Below, piece after piece: positions 5,056 to 12,348 of a stretch of 34,462 nt of DNA. Positions within the stretch are counted from its first letter, which is position 1. Each line of letters opens with the position of its first letter. Location: positions 1 to 34,462 of the IMG/VR virus record IMGVR_UViG_3300017708_000052. One strand, given 5' to 3'. The notes under the pieces were generated by a model. That model was not told the origin of the DNA and did not search any database. It saw only the letters and a list, made by a program, of their open reading frames with translations. The stretch is from a virus. Made by a program: the position numbers and the translations under genes.

Positions 5056-5360
5056 TGGCTAATATCGTTGTATCTAACTTTATTAATGAGCGTTGGGTTG
5101 ACCGGTTGTATCAGAATTTTAATAAGTCAGTATACTTGTTAAAACCTGATGGCAAGGTTGACCCGTGCAAAGTAAAAAAGGTCAAGTCAAAATACTATCT
5201 AACCAGTACTGGTAAATGGTTTAATAGTGCAGGTCTCAGAATTGATGAGCCTGCGGGTCTTGATAAACGAGCGGAGCTAAGCAAGTTTAAGTCTGAGATT
5301 GAAAAAGATGAGACTGATGCAAAGTTCCAAAAACTAAAACAAACAATAAGAGGTAATTAA
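5055..5360 (+). CDS. hypothetical early protein
   Basis: The 101-residue protein begins at a TAATG overlap with the preceding gene. It has a structured N-terminal part with aromatic and basic residues (ERWVDRLYQNFNKSVYLL, then CKVKKVKSKYYLTSTGKWFNSAGLRID) and ends in a charged helix (KRAELSKFKSEIEKDETDAKFQKLKQ). No known domain was recognised. The next gene follows by 1 nt. It is the second of three genes on the mRNA predicted between ribozymes 3 and 4. Confidence 0.75.
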   Translation: MANIVVSNFINERWVDRLYQNFNKSVYLLKPDGKVDPCKVKKVKSKYYLTSTGKWFNSAGLRIDEPAGLDKRAELSKFKSEIEKDETDAKFQKLKQTIRGN

Positions 5361-5361
5361 T

Positions 5362-5574
5362 ATGCATGTAAGTAAATATGATGTACAAGTAATAGGTGAT
5401 AAATGGAATGAAAAAAAAGATAAATATGAAGGCGGATATACAATAGTACGTCTTAACAGTGATGAAGGTATACGTTTTAAAAAATTAATACCTTTAGTTG
5501 CTGAGCTTGACGAGGCACATGACGGCACTGAAATTGAAGTTAGTGTCATTATAAAACAAAGAAGTTACGAGTAA
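5362..5574 (+). CDS. hypothetical early protein
   Basis: This 70-residue protein, starting at ATG 5362, is predicted mostly beta (YDVQVIGDKW, GGYTIVRLN, GTEIEVSVIIKQRSYE), with an acidic linker. No family was recognised. It starts one base after the preceding stop. The last codons and the TAA stop (5572-5574) form part of stem I of ribozyme 4, and GTTA at 5564-5567 can pair with TAAC at 5572-5575, a short hairpin competing with that stem. Confidence 0.72.
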   Translation: MHVSKYDVQVIGDKWNEKKDKYEGGYTIVRLNSDEGIRFKKLIPLVAELDEAHDGTEIEVSVIIKQRSYE

Positions 5575-5655
5575 CACTGATGAGCCTGTTATGCGTGGTG
5601 AGTGAATACCACGTGGCGAAACTAGAGCCGGTACTATCCGGCTTTAGTCTGTTAC
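5571..5655 (+). ncRNA. hammerhead ribozyme 4 (type I)
   Basis: Stem I is GTAACA (5571-5576) with TGTTAC (5650-5655). CUGAUGA is at 5577-5583. Stem II starts with GCC/GGC (5584-5586 with 5615-5617), continues past an asymmetric internal loop, and ends in a 6-bp hairpin (5594-5599 with 5608-5613). GAAA is at 5618-5621, stem III is a 10-bp hairpin (5622-5631 with 5638-5647, one G-U pair), and the cleavage triplet is GUC (5647-5649). Predicted cleavage is after C5649. The stem I arms are identical to those of ribozyme 2, and both again contain the upstream stop codon. The large stem II internal loop may make the loop-loop contacts known to speed hammerheads. Confidence 0.95.
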
Positions 5656-5679
5656 AATCTAACCAAAGGAGCTTAAACC

Positions 5680-5862
5680 ATGATTGAACTAATACTAGAA
5701 CTACCATTTGAAGGACATGTATTAATACTAGGTGCGATAATAACGGGTATAATACATGTAATGCAAACACCTAAGAAGGAGCGTAGCATCAACCCTTTTG
5801 AACAAACAACACAACTAACAGATAAACAAATCAAATCATTACAGGAGCACAATGACAGATAA
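5680..5862 (+). CDS. small membrane protein, early region
   Basis: The 60-residue protein has one hydrophobic segment at about residues 11-28 (GHVLILGAIITGIIHVM) followed by a polar tail with Lys and Gln (PKKERSINPFEQTTQLTDKQI). ATG 5680 follows AAAGGAGC (5665-5672), a strong Shine-Dalgarno sequence placed just after ribozyme 4. It overlaps the next gene by 11 nt. A role at the host membrane is likely from topology; nothing more specific can be said. Confidence 0.72.
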   Translation: MIELILELPFEGHVLILGAIITGIIHVMQTPKKERSINPFEQTTQLTDKQIKSLQEHNDR

Positions 5863-6214
5863 AGAACAAATACAACATTTGATTGATAAGAATAATAAAT
5901 TAGAGGCTGAGCTTATTGTCTTAAAAACCAAAGCAACGGGATGGTTTGAAGATATAGCTGAGTTTCGTAATACATTAATGATTAGAAATAGTGAGCTTAA
6001 CCAATACAAAAATATCAAAGTAGATTGGGAGCTTAAAAAGAAAATCATATTGTTTTTACAGAAAACGCAATCTGTTGAAGCGTATGACGCAATGACACCA
6101 AACCAAATAGCACATAGAGCGGCACATTTTATAGAGAATATACTTACATCTAAACTGCCACCAAAACTTGCTATTCCACTTGAGCTACAAGTTACTACGA
6201 GGGAGCCTGACTAA
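5852..6214 (+). CDS. hypothetical coiled-coil protein before RNA polymerase
   Basis: The 120-residue protein opens with a long charged helix (residues 1-27, heptad pattern in IQHLIDKNNKLEAELIVLKTKA), then a second helix and a C-terminal segment with MTPNQIAHRAAHFIENIL. ATG 5852 follows AGGAG. It is the last gene before the RNA polymerase, and its TAA stop (6212-6214) forms the first bases of the phage promoter there. No family was recognised. Confidence 0.75.
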   Translation: MTDKEQIQHLIDKNNKLEAELIVLKTKATGWFEDIAEFRNTLMIRNSELNQYKNIKVDWELKKKIILFLQKTQSVEAYDAMTPNQIAHRAAHFIENILTSKLPPKLAIPLELQVTTREPD

Positions 6215-6240
6215 GGTTCCCATAGTAGATATTATAAACA
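6212..6240 (+). promoter_or_regulatory. phage RNA polymerase promoter upstream of RNAP gene
   Basis: TAAGGTTCCC (6212-6221), five bases, then AGATA matches the other copies. It lies 32-60 bases before the RNA polymerase start and would give positive autoregulation of the polymerase gene once the first molecules are made. Confidence 0.65.
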
Positions 6241-6271
6241 TAACCCACTGATAATTATAGGAGTTAGACAC

Positions 6272-8719
6272 ATGGCACGACTGATTGAGAGTATGCCTAC
6301 TTATAAAGATGAAGTAGAGCACGAAAAAGAGATGAGGAACTTAGGTTCAAACAGAACTAATAAGCGTCTTCATTCTCACATTGAGAGAGAAGAAGAAAGT
6401 GTTACCAGTTATGGAAAAGTAATGGTAGCAAACACAATAAGACCTTTAGCAATGGCTATTGCTGAATGGACACAAGAACAATCTAAAAAGACAATAGGCA
6501 AACCTTCTATTGCCTTCTTAAAGATGTGTGAAGTTGAGCCTGAGATACTGGCACTAATTACTGGTAAACACATCATAAATACAATCACACAATACAAACC
6601 TTTAACAGCAACGTGCATAAGTTTAGGTGGTAAAGTTGAGACTGAGATTAGTCTTAAAAACTTTAAACATCTAAACCCTGATTTGTACCAAACAGTTAAA
6701 CAAGACTTAGACAAACGTAGTTTTAATTATACTTACAAGCGTAGAAAATTAAGAGAGAGTGCCAAACGTGACGAGGTAATGAAATGGGAAGAGTGGACAA
6801 CACCTGTTAAATTACACGTAGGTCTTAGACTTGTAGAGCTTATGATTTATGCAACAGGTATGATTGAGATAGGTACTGAAACTGTTAAACATAAAAAAGC
6901 AAAGATAATCAAACAGACTGACAAAACTAGAGAGTGGATTAAAAGTAGAAACAGTTTTAATGAACTGTTAAATCCGGAATACTTACCTACAGTCATGCCA
7001 CCAAAATTATGGACGTCAGTTGTAGGTGGCGGTTATTGGACTAAAGAGCTTCCTGAACTTGAGCTTGTTAAACAAAAAAACAAGAAATACAAAAAGGAAC
7101 TTGAAAACTTTGACATGCCTGAAGTGTATGACGCTGTTAATACAATGCAAGCAACACCATTTAAGATTAATAATTTTATCTTAAAAGTTATGCAAGAAGC
7201 ATGGGACAAAGGGTTAGCTGTTGGTGGTATGCCGCCTAGTACTAACTTTGATATTCCAAACAAACCGCATGACATTGAAACTAATGTTGACAGTAGAAGA
7301 GAATGGAAGAAGAGAGCTGTTATGGCTCACACTGAAAATGCTAGAATGTTTTCTAAACGTTTATTGTATGCTAAAATTATACACCTTGCACAAAAGTTTA
7401 AAGATTATGCAACGTTGTATTTTCCAGTTCAATTAGACTTTAGAGGTAGAGCGTATGCAGTACCGGCATTTTTAAACTATCAATCTATTGGTGGTGCTAA
7501 AGCTTTGTTGTCTTTTTCACAAGGCAAAGCAATCACAAAAGAAAACAAAGGTGATTATTGGTTGGCTATACACGGTGCTAACCAATACGGTGAAGATAAA
7601 ATATCGTTTGCTGACAGAGTAAAATGGACTAACGATAATGAGAGTTGGATTATTGATTGTGCTACAGACCCAATGTTACATAGACAATGGGAAAATGCAT
7701 CTAATCCATTTCAGTTTTTAGCATTTTGTGATGAGTGGAAAAGATTTAAAGAACAAGGATATGGTTTTATTTCTAGTATTCCTGTTAATGTAGACGGTTC
7801 TTGTAACGGTCTTCAAATCTATTCTTTAATGTTAAGAGACGAAAAAGCAGGCAAGCTTGTTAATTGTTTGCCTAGTGCTACACCGCAAGACATTTATCAA
7901 TTAGTTGCAGATGCAGTTAATGATAAATTAAAACAGCATGCAGCTGAAAACAAACCGTATGCTCAGTTGTGGTTAGACTACGGAGTTAAGCGTTCAACTA
8001 CTAAAAGAAGTATCATGACTATCTGTTATGGTTCAACTAGATATTCATGTACTGACTTTGTAATTGAAGACTTAACAAAACGTAAAGACAAGGGAGAGAA
8101 CCATCCATTTCAAGATGAGATATTCAGACCGGCTAGTTATTTAGCAAGTGTCATATGGGACAGTATCGGTGATAATCTGAAATCTGCTAGGACTGGAATG
8201 GACTATCTACAAACAATCGCACGTACAGTTGCGAAACAACAACTACCAGTGCATTGGGTAACGCCGGTTGGCTTTCCAGTGTATCAGTCATATCCAGAGA
8301 TGAAGTCTAAAAGAGTTAAGGCTATGTTGATGGGTGAAGTTATTAAGCCTCGTATAAATACTGAGACTGACTTAACTGACAAACTACGAATGGGTAACGG
8401 AGTAGCACCTAACGTAGTTCACTCGGTGGACAGTGCAGCTATGATGAGTACAGTTAATATTGCTTATAAAAATGGTATTACTAATTTCTGTAACGTACAT
8501 GATAGTTTTGGCACAACAGCAGGTGATGTTGAAACACTTAATAAATCTATTAGAGAAGCATTTATTAAAATGTTTAGTGAGAATGATATTCTTGATAATT
8601 TTAGGAATGACGTTCTTAGACAATTACCTGAAGAGCTACACGATAAATTACCTGAAGTTCCCGCCAAAGGTGATTTAGATATTCAACAACTGCGGGACAG
8701 TGAGTTCTTTTTTGCGTAG
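6272..8719 (+). CDS. T7-type single-subunit RNA polymerase (gp1)
   Basis: The 815-residue enzyme (T7: 883) transcribes phage genes from the repeated promoters in this window. Palm motif A, VNVDGSCNGLQ, has catalytic Asp508; motif B, TTKRSIMTICYGS, has Lys578 and Tyr586, spaced like T7 Lys631 and Tyr639; motif C, NVHDSFG, has Asp744, 71 residues from the C-terminus as in T7 Asp812. The segment YFPVQLDFRGRAYAVP matches the family. The protein ends in EFFFA, like the T7 C-terminal foot (DFAFA) that enters the active site. The start ATG 6272 follows TAGGAG. The shortening relative to T7 falls mainly before and between the motifs, not at the C-terminus. Confidence 0.98.
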   Translation: MARLIESMPTYKDEVEHEKEMRNLGSNRTNKRLHSHIEREEESVTSYGKVMVANTIRPLAMAIAEWTQEQSKKTIGKPSIAFLKMCEVEPEILALITGKHIINTITQYKPLTATCISLGGKVETEISLKNFKHLNPDLYQTVKQDLDKRSFNYTYKRRKLRESAKRDEVMKWEEWTTPVKLHVGLRLVELMIYATGMIEIGTETVKHKKAKIIKQTDKTREWIKSRNSFNELLNPEYLPTVMPPKLWTSVVGGGYWTKELPELELVKQKNKKYKKELENFDMPEVYDAVNTMQATPFKINNFILKVMQEAWDKGLAVGGMPPSTNFDIPNKPHDIETNVDSRREWKKRAVMAHTENARMFSKRLLYAKIIHLAQKFKDYATLYFPVQLDFRGRAYAVPAFLNYQSIGGAKALLSFSQGKAITKENKGDYWLAIHGANQYGEDKISFADRVKWTNDNESWIIDCATDPMLHRQWENASNPFQFLAFCDEWKRFKEQGYGFISSIPVNVDGSCNGLQIYSLMLRDEKAGKLVNCLPSATPQDIYQLVADAVNDKLKQHAAENKPYAQLWLDYGVKRSTTKRSIMTICYGSTRYSCTDFVIEDLTKRKDKGENHPFQDEIFRPASYLASVIWDSIGDNLKSARTGMDYLQTIARTVAKQQLPVHWVTPVGFPVYQSYPEMKSKRVKAMLMGEVIKPRINTETDLTDKLRMGNGVAPNVVHSVDSAAMMSTVNIAYKNGITNFCNVHDSFGTTAGDVETLNKSIREAFIKMFSENDILDNFRNDVLRQLPEELHDKLPEVPAKGDLDIQQLRDSEFFFA

Positions 8720-8722
8720 CAT

Positions 8723-8750
8723 TAAAGTACCCATAGTAGAATGGAGAAAC
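8723..8750 (+). promoter_or_regulatory. phage RNA polymerase promoter upstream of SSB
   Basis: TAAAGTACCC (8723-8732), ATAGT, then AGAATGGAGAAACA leads directly into the SSB start. The GGAG in the presumed initial transcript also serves as the Shine-Dalgarno sequence, giving a very short 5' leader. Confidence 0.65.
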
Positions 8751-8754
8751 ACAT

Positions 8755-9369
8755 ATGAAAAATAATTATGTTAAGATTGTAAGTCCTGAAGGCGTGTCTC
8801 AGTATGCATGGTTGACAAAACCTGATACTAAATTTGACAAAGACGGACATTACAAAGTAAATCTTGTAGTGCCTACTGACAAGGCTTCTTCATTGATTAA
8901 ACAGATTGATGAAGAAATTAAAAAGAGCGTAGAGATTGCCAAAGAAAAAAACAAAGGCAAAGCTGTAAAGCAAGCAAACGCTCCGTACGAAGAACAACTT
9001 GATGATGAAGGTAAGCCAACTGGCAATACTGTTTTCAAGTTTAAAAGAAAAGCACAAATAATATCTGCTGATGGAAAAGTCATTCCATTTAAAGTAGCAT
9101 TGTTTGATAGCTCCGGTAAACCTTTAATTGATGCTAACGTTTGGTCTGGAAGTGAGATGAAAGTTAGTGCTGAGTTAGTACACTGGTTCACTGCAATGGC
9201 AGGCGCAGGCGTAAGTCTGAGATTAAGAGCAGTACAAATAACTAAGCTAGTTGAAGGTGGTGCCGGCAATGCTGAAGGCTACGGCTTTGATAAAGTAGAA
9301 GGTGGCTATACAGCAACAGAAAGTGTGAACAATGTGGTACAAGAAGAAACCGCAGAAGCTGACTTCTAA
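8755..9369 (+). CDS. single-stranded DNA-binding protein (gp2.5-like)
   Basis: This 204-residue protein (T7 gp2.5: 232) coats single-stranded DNA during replication and coordinates polymerase and primase-helicase. It has an OB-fold-like body with a Lys-rich loop (EIAKEKNKGKAVKQ, about 62-75), beta strands (VFKFKRKAQII, KVIPFKVALFD) and the W-SGSEMKVSAEL segment typical of gp2.5. The acidic tail ends in EETAEADF; a terminal Phe after acidic residues is the known interaction tail of gp2.5. It is transcribed from the promoter just upstream. The endonuclease gene overlaps its end by 38 nt. Confidence 0.93.
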   Translation: MKNNYVKIVSPEGVSQYAWLTKPDTKFDKDGHYKVNLVVPTDKASSLIKQIDEEIKKSVEIAKEKNKGKAVKQANAPYEEQLDDEGKPTGNTVFKFKRKAQIISADGKVIPFKVALFDSSGKPLIDANVWSGSEMKVSAELVHWFTAMAGAGVSLRLRAVQITKLVEGGAGNAEGYGFDKVEGGYTATESVNNVVQEETAEADF

Positions 9370-9745
9370 TCAAGTTGGTTTAAAATACGGCTTTAGGTCA
9401 GGCTTAGAAGAAGCAATTGCTTCTGAGCTTGACACTAAAAAAGTTAAGTATGAGTTTGAACAATCTAAACTTAACTATACAAAGCCGCAAAAAGTTCACA
9501 CTTATACCCCTGACTTTTATCTAACTGGGTCTGACATTTACATTGAGACTAAAGGTTACTTTACTTCTCAAGACCGTCAGAAAATGCGTCTTATAAAAGA
9601 ACAGCATCCTCAGTTAGATATTAGATTTATATTTTCTAATTCCAAAACAAGAATAAGTAAAAAATCAAAAACAACATATGGCATGTGGTGTGATAAGTAT
9701 GGATTTAAATACGCAGACAAACATGTTCCAACGGAGTGGTTATGA
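9332..9745 (+). CDS. endonuclease I, Holliday junction resolvase (gp3-like)
   Basis: The 137-residue nuclease (T7 gp3: 149) resolves branched DNA and helps degrade host DNA. Catalytic residues align with T7: Glu26 in FRSGLEE (T7 Glu20), Asp61 in YTPDFYL (Asp55), and Glu72 and Lys74 in IETKG (Glu65, Lys67). The C-terminal KYGFKYADKHVPTEWL also matches. ATG 9332 lies inside the SSB gene and gives a slightly longer N-terminus than T7; there is no later ATG before FRSGLEE. Its stop overlaps the amidase start as ATGA. Confidence 0.95.
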   Translation: MWYKKKPQKLTSNQVGLKYGFRSGLEEAIASELDTKKVKYEFEQSKLNYTKPQKVHTYTPDFYLTGSDIYIETKGYFTSQDRQKMRLIKEQHPQLDIRFIFSNSKTRISKKSKTTYGMWCDKYGFKYADKHVPTEWL

Positions 9746-10167
9746 GTAACATAAGAAAAGAAACAAAGTACATTGTTGTTCACTCAAGTAATACAAATCC
9801 AAAACAAAATTTAGATGTTAAAGATTTAGACAAGCAACATAGAAAAGAGGGTTTATTCTCATGTGCGTTCCATAAAATAATCAAAAGAGACGGTTCTATT
9901 CAGGATGGTCGTGATATTATGATAGCAGGCGCACACATTGAAACAGATGTTAACTTGTCTAATAAAAATTCTATTGGCATTTGTCTAATTGGCGGACAAA
10001 ATGCTGATGGACAACCTGATTGTAATTTTACTTTCAAACAATACCAAAGTTTAGTTAAACTGGTAGATGTTTTAAAAGACAGTTATGGTCAGGTTGAAAT
10101 TGTTGGTCACAGAGATGTGACTAGCTCCTCGTGTCCGCAATTTGATGTAAAAGAATTGTTGACATAA
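9742..10167 (+). CDS. N-acetylmuramoyl-L-alanine amidase (gp3.5-like)
   Basis: This 141-residue zinc amidase (T7 lysozyme: 151) cuts the amide bond between MurNAc and the stem peptide. In T7 it also binds and inhibits the phage RNA polymerase, timing the switch to late genes and replication. Zinc ligands fit His14 (IVVHSS), the His of VGHRD and the Cys of SSSCPQF near the C-terminus. Other family marks are CAFHKIIKRDGSIQDGR and NSIGICLIGG. ATG 9742 overlaps the endonuclease stop; GTG 9736 would add two residues. With the GH24 lysozyme at 2491 the phage has two mureinolytic enzymes, so this one may be mainly regulatory. Confidence 0.94.
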   Translation: MSNIRKETKYIVVHSSNTNPKQNLDVKDLDKQHRKEGLFSCAFHKIIKRDGSIQDGRDIMIAGAHIETDVNLSNKNSIGICLIGGQNADGQPDCNFTFKQYQSLVKLVDVLKDSYGQVEIVGHRDVTSSSCPQFDVKELLT

Positions 10168-10181
10168 TTTGTTTGTTTGTG

Positions 10182-10215
10182 CCTACTGGGTAGAAATATC
10201 CAGTAGGTTTTTATT
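10182..10215 (+). terminator. intrinsic terminator after amidase gene
   Basis: CCTACTGG (10182-10189) pairs perfectly with CCAGTAGG (10200-10207) over a 10-nt loop, followed by TTTTTATT. This is the clearest rho-independent terminator in the window. It separates the SSB-endonuclease-amidase block from the replication genes and would modulate read-through. Confidence 0.85.
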
Positions 10216-10242
10216 AACCCAAATATTAAGGCAAAAAATTTT

Positions 10243-11841
10243 ATGGAAAATACTGATAGTACGTTTTTATATCATTCAGCATGTGATGAGTGTGGCTCTT
10301 CAGATGCTAATTCGGTATATGATGATGGACATACCTATTGTTTTTCATGTAACACACACAAACAAGGAGAAAAAGAAATGCAAACAAACGTAAAAGAAAA
10401 ATGTAAAGATTTTATAACAGGTACTGTATCTGCTTTGTCTAAAAGAAACATTGACTTTGATACAGCACAAAAATTTAATTATCAAACTGGCGCATGGTTT
10501 GGAAGACCTTGTCAGATTGCAAACTACTATGATAAAGACAAACAATTAGTAGCACAAAAACTAAGATACCCTGATAAAACATTTCAGTGGTTAGGTGATG
10601 CAAAAAAAGCAACACTATTCGGACAGCATTTATGGAGAGAAGGTGGACGAATGTGTATTGTTACAGAAGGCGAGATAGATGCCTTATCAATTTCCAGAAC
10701 TAATCAAAATAAATTTCCCGTAGTAAGTATTAAGACAGGTGCACAAGGCGCTAAAAAAGATATACAAAAAGAATTAGAGTGGCTTGAAAAATTTGAGAGT
10801 GTGGTACTTTGCTTTGACCAAGACGAGTACGGAGAAAAAGCTGCTATTGAATGTGCAAAATTATTTACACCAAACAAAGCTAAGATTTGTACAATGCCAT
10901 TAAAAGATGCAAACGAAATGTTACTTGCAAACAAAGTAAGAGAGTTAACAGATTGTATATGGTCAAGTAAACCATACAGACCTGATGGTATTGTAGTTGG
11001 AAAAGAATTATGGAATGAAATACAAAAAGAAGATGAGTATGTAACAGTTCCATATCCATTTGAATGTTTAAATGTTAAAACACATGGACTACGTAAAGGT
11101 GAGCTTGTTACTATCACTGCCGGAAGTGGTGTTGGTAAATCTAGTTTTTGTAGACACGTAGCATTAAACTTATTAAAAAATAATTACACCGTAGGTTACA
11201 TTGCATTAGAAGAAAGTATTAAACGTAGTGCACTTGGTATCATGGGTGTTGAATTACAAAAACCATTACACTTAACAAGAGAGGGTATCAGTGAAGAAGA
11301 TTTACTTAAGACGTTTAACAATACTGTGGGCAGTGGCAACTTTTATCTTTACAATCATTTTGGTTCAACAGTTGCAGATAACTTGCTCTCTAAAATAAGA
11401 TACATGGCTAAAGCCTGTAATGTAGACTATGTAATACTAGACCATTTACATATGGCTTTGTCTGCATTAGGTGATGCCAATACAAATGATGAACGTAAAC
11501 TTATAGATTATTTTGTATCAAAACTTAGAACGCTAGTAGAAGAAACTGGTATTGGTTTAATACTTGTTTCACATTTATCACGTACTAAAGATGGTAACAA
11601 AGGTTATGAAGATGGAGTACAAGTATCTATGAATAGTTTAAGAGGCAGTCAAAGTATTGCTCAGTTAAGTGACATGGTATTAGCCTTGTCCAGAGACTTA
11701 CAAGCTGAAGATAACATTGCACAAGTTAATGTTTTAAAAAATAGATTTAGTGGTGAGACTGGAAAAGCTTGTAGTTTAAGATATGATTTAGACACAGGTT
11801 GTTTAACTGAAGTACAATCGGAGACTGTTAATGACTTCTAA
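10243..11841 (+). CDS. primase-helicase (gp4-like)
   Basis: The 532-residue bifunctional enzyme (T7 gp4: 566) unwinds DNA at the fork and makes RNA primers. Order of domains: N-terminal zinc finger (CDECG at about 14-18 and CFSC at about 33-36), primase core with TOPRIM (VTEGEIDALS), linker, and hexameric helicase with Walker A (GSGVGKSS, Lys299), Walker B (ILDHLHMAL), LVSHLSR and the SLRGSQSIAQLSD segment. An internal ATG at 10378 (Met46), after AAGGAGA (10364-10370), would give a form without the zinc finger, as gp4B in T7. Its end overlaps the next gene by 11 nt. Confidence 0.96.
   Translation: MENTDSTFLYHSACDECGSSDANSVYDDGHTYCFSCNTHKQGEKEMQTNVKEKCKDFITGTVSALSKRNIDFDTAQKFNYQTGAWFGRPCQIANYYDKDKQLVAQKLRYPDKTFQWLGDAKKATLFGQHLWREGGRMCIVTEGEIDALSISRTNQNKFPVVSIKTGAQGAKKDIQKELEWLEKFESVVLCFDQDEYGEKAAIECAKLFTPNKAKICTMPLKDANEMLLANKVRELTDCIWSSKPYRPDGIVVGKELWNEIQKEDEYVTVPYPFECLNVKTHGLRKGELVTITAGSGVGKSSFCRHVALNLLKNNYTVGYIALEESIKRSALGIMGVELQKPLHLTREGISEEDLLKTFNNTVGSGNFYLYNHFGSTVADNLLSKIRYMAKACNVDYVILDHLHMALSALGDANTNDERKLIDYFVSKLRTLVEETGIGLILVSHLSRTKDGNKGYEDGVQVSMNSLRGSQSIAQLSDMVLALSRDLQAEDNIAQVNVLKNRFSGETGKACSLRYDLDTGCLTEVQSETVNDF
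10364..10380 (+). promoter_or_regulatory. internal ribosome binding site for short primase-helicase form
   Basis: AAGGAGA at 10364-10370 lies 7 nt before an in-frame ATG at 10378. It is a better Shine-Dalgarno sequence than the one before the full-length start. The product would begin at Met46, just after the zinc-finger cysteines. Confidence 0.65.
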
Positions 11842-12064
11842 ATTACCTGTTAGAAAAAGAAAAACAAAACAAGACACTGTGTCTTGGACATTTTATGTTT
11901 TATCTGCTGTTAAAAAAGCAAAAGAAAGTTCAACACCTGTAGTATTACATGTTGCTAAAGATAGTTCAGCATCCTTATTACAAGATGCATTGATGGCACT
12001 TGCTATGAATGGTGAAGATGCAGCATGGAACGTAGATATAAAAATACACAAACACATACATTAA
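11831..12064 (+). CDS. hypothetical protein between primase-helicase and polymerase
   Basis: This 77-residue protein overlaps the end of the primase-helicase gene by 11 nt. The N-terminus is strongly basic (KLPVRKRKTKQD). The rest looks like a small alpha/beta domain (VSWTFYVLSAVKKAKES, VVLHVAKDSSASLLQDALMALAMNG). Position and coupling imply co-expression with the replication proteins. No family was recognised. Confidence 0.7.
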   Translation: MTSKLPVRKRKTKQDTVSWTFYVLSAVKKAKESSTPVVLHVAKDSSASLLQDALMALAMNGEDAAWNVDIKIHKHIH

Positions 12065-12066
12065 TT

Positions 12067-12348
12067 ATGAAACTACCTACAATAACTAAAAAAACATTAG
12101 ACGCTAAATTTGTTTTATGTCATTGGCTTGATATAAACTCTGATGCTTCGTGGATGTCATTAGAAAAAGCAAAAACAAGTACACCAACAATTTGTGTAAG
12201 CACTGGTTGGTTAATAAAACAAGATAAGAATGTACACATTTTATGTGGTGACATAAACTTTGAAGATGATGGTACACTAGGTGACGTTGGTAATGTAACT
12301 GTTATACCAACTATTAATGTTATTAAAAAGAAAGTATTAAAAATATGA
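12067..12348 (+). CDS. hypothetical protein upstream of DNA polymerase
   Basis: This 93-residue protein starts at ATG 12067, 2 nt after the preceding stop; the frame is open to 12025, but those extra codons overlap the upstream gene. It contains HWLDINSDASWMSLEKA and CVSTGWLIKQDKNVHILCGDIN, a D-SW---E-A--P---STGWL pattern I associate with small conserved proteins next to phage replication genes. Its stop overlaps the polymerase start as ATGA. The function is unknown. Confidence 0.7.
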   Translation: MKLPTITKKTLDAKFVLCHWLDINSDASWMSLEKAKTSTPTICVSTGWLIKQDKNVHILCGDINFEDDGTLGDVGNVTVIPTINVIKKKVLKI

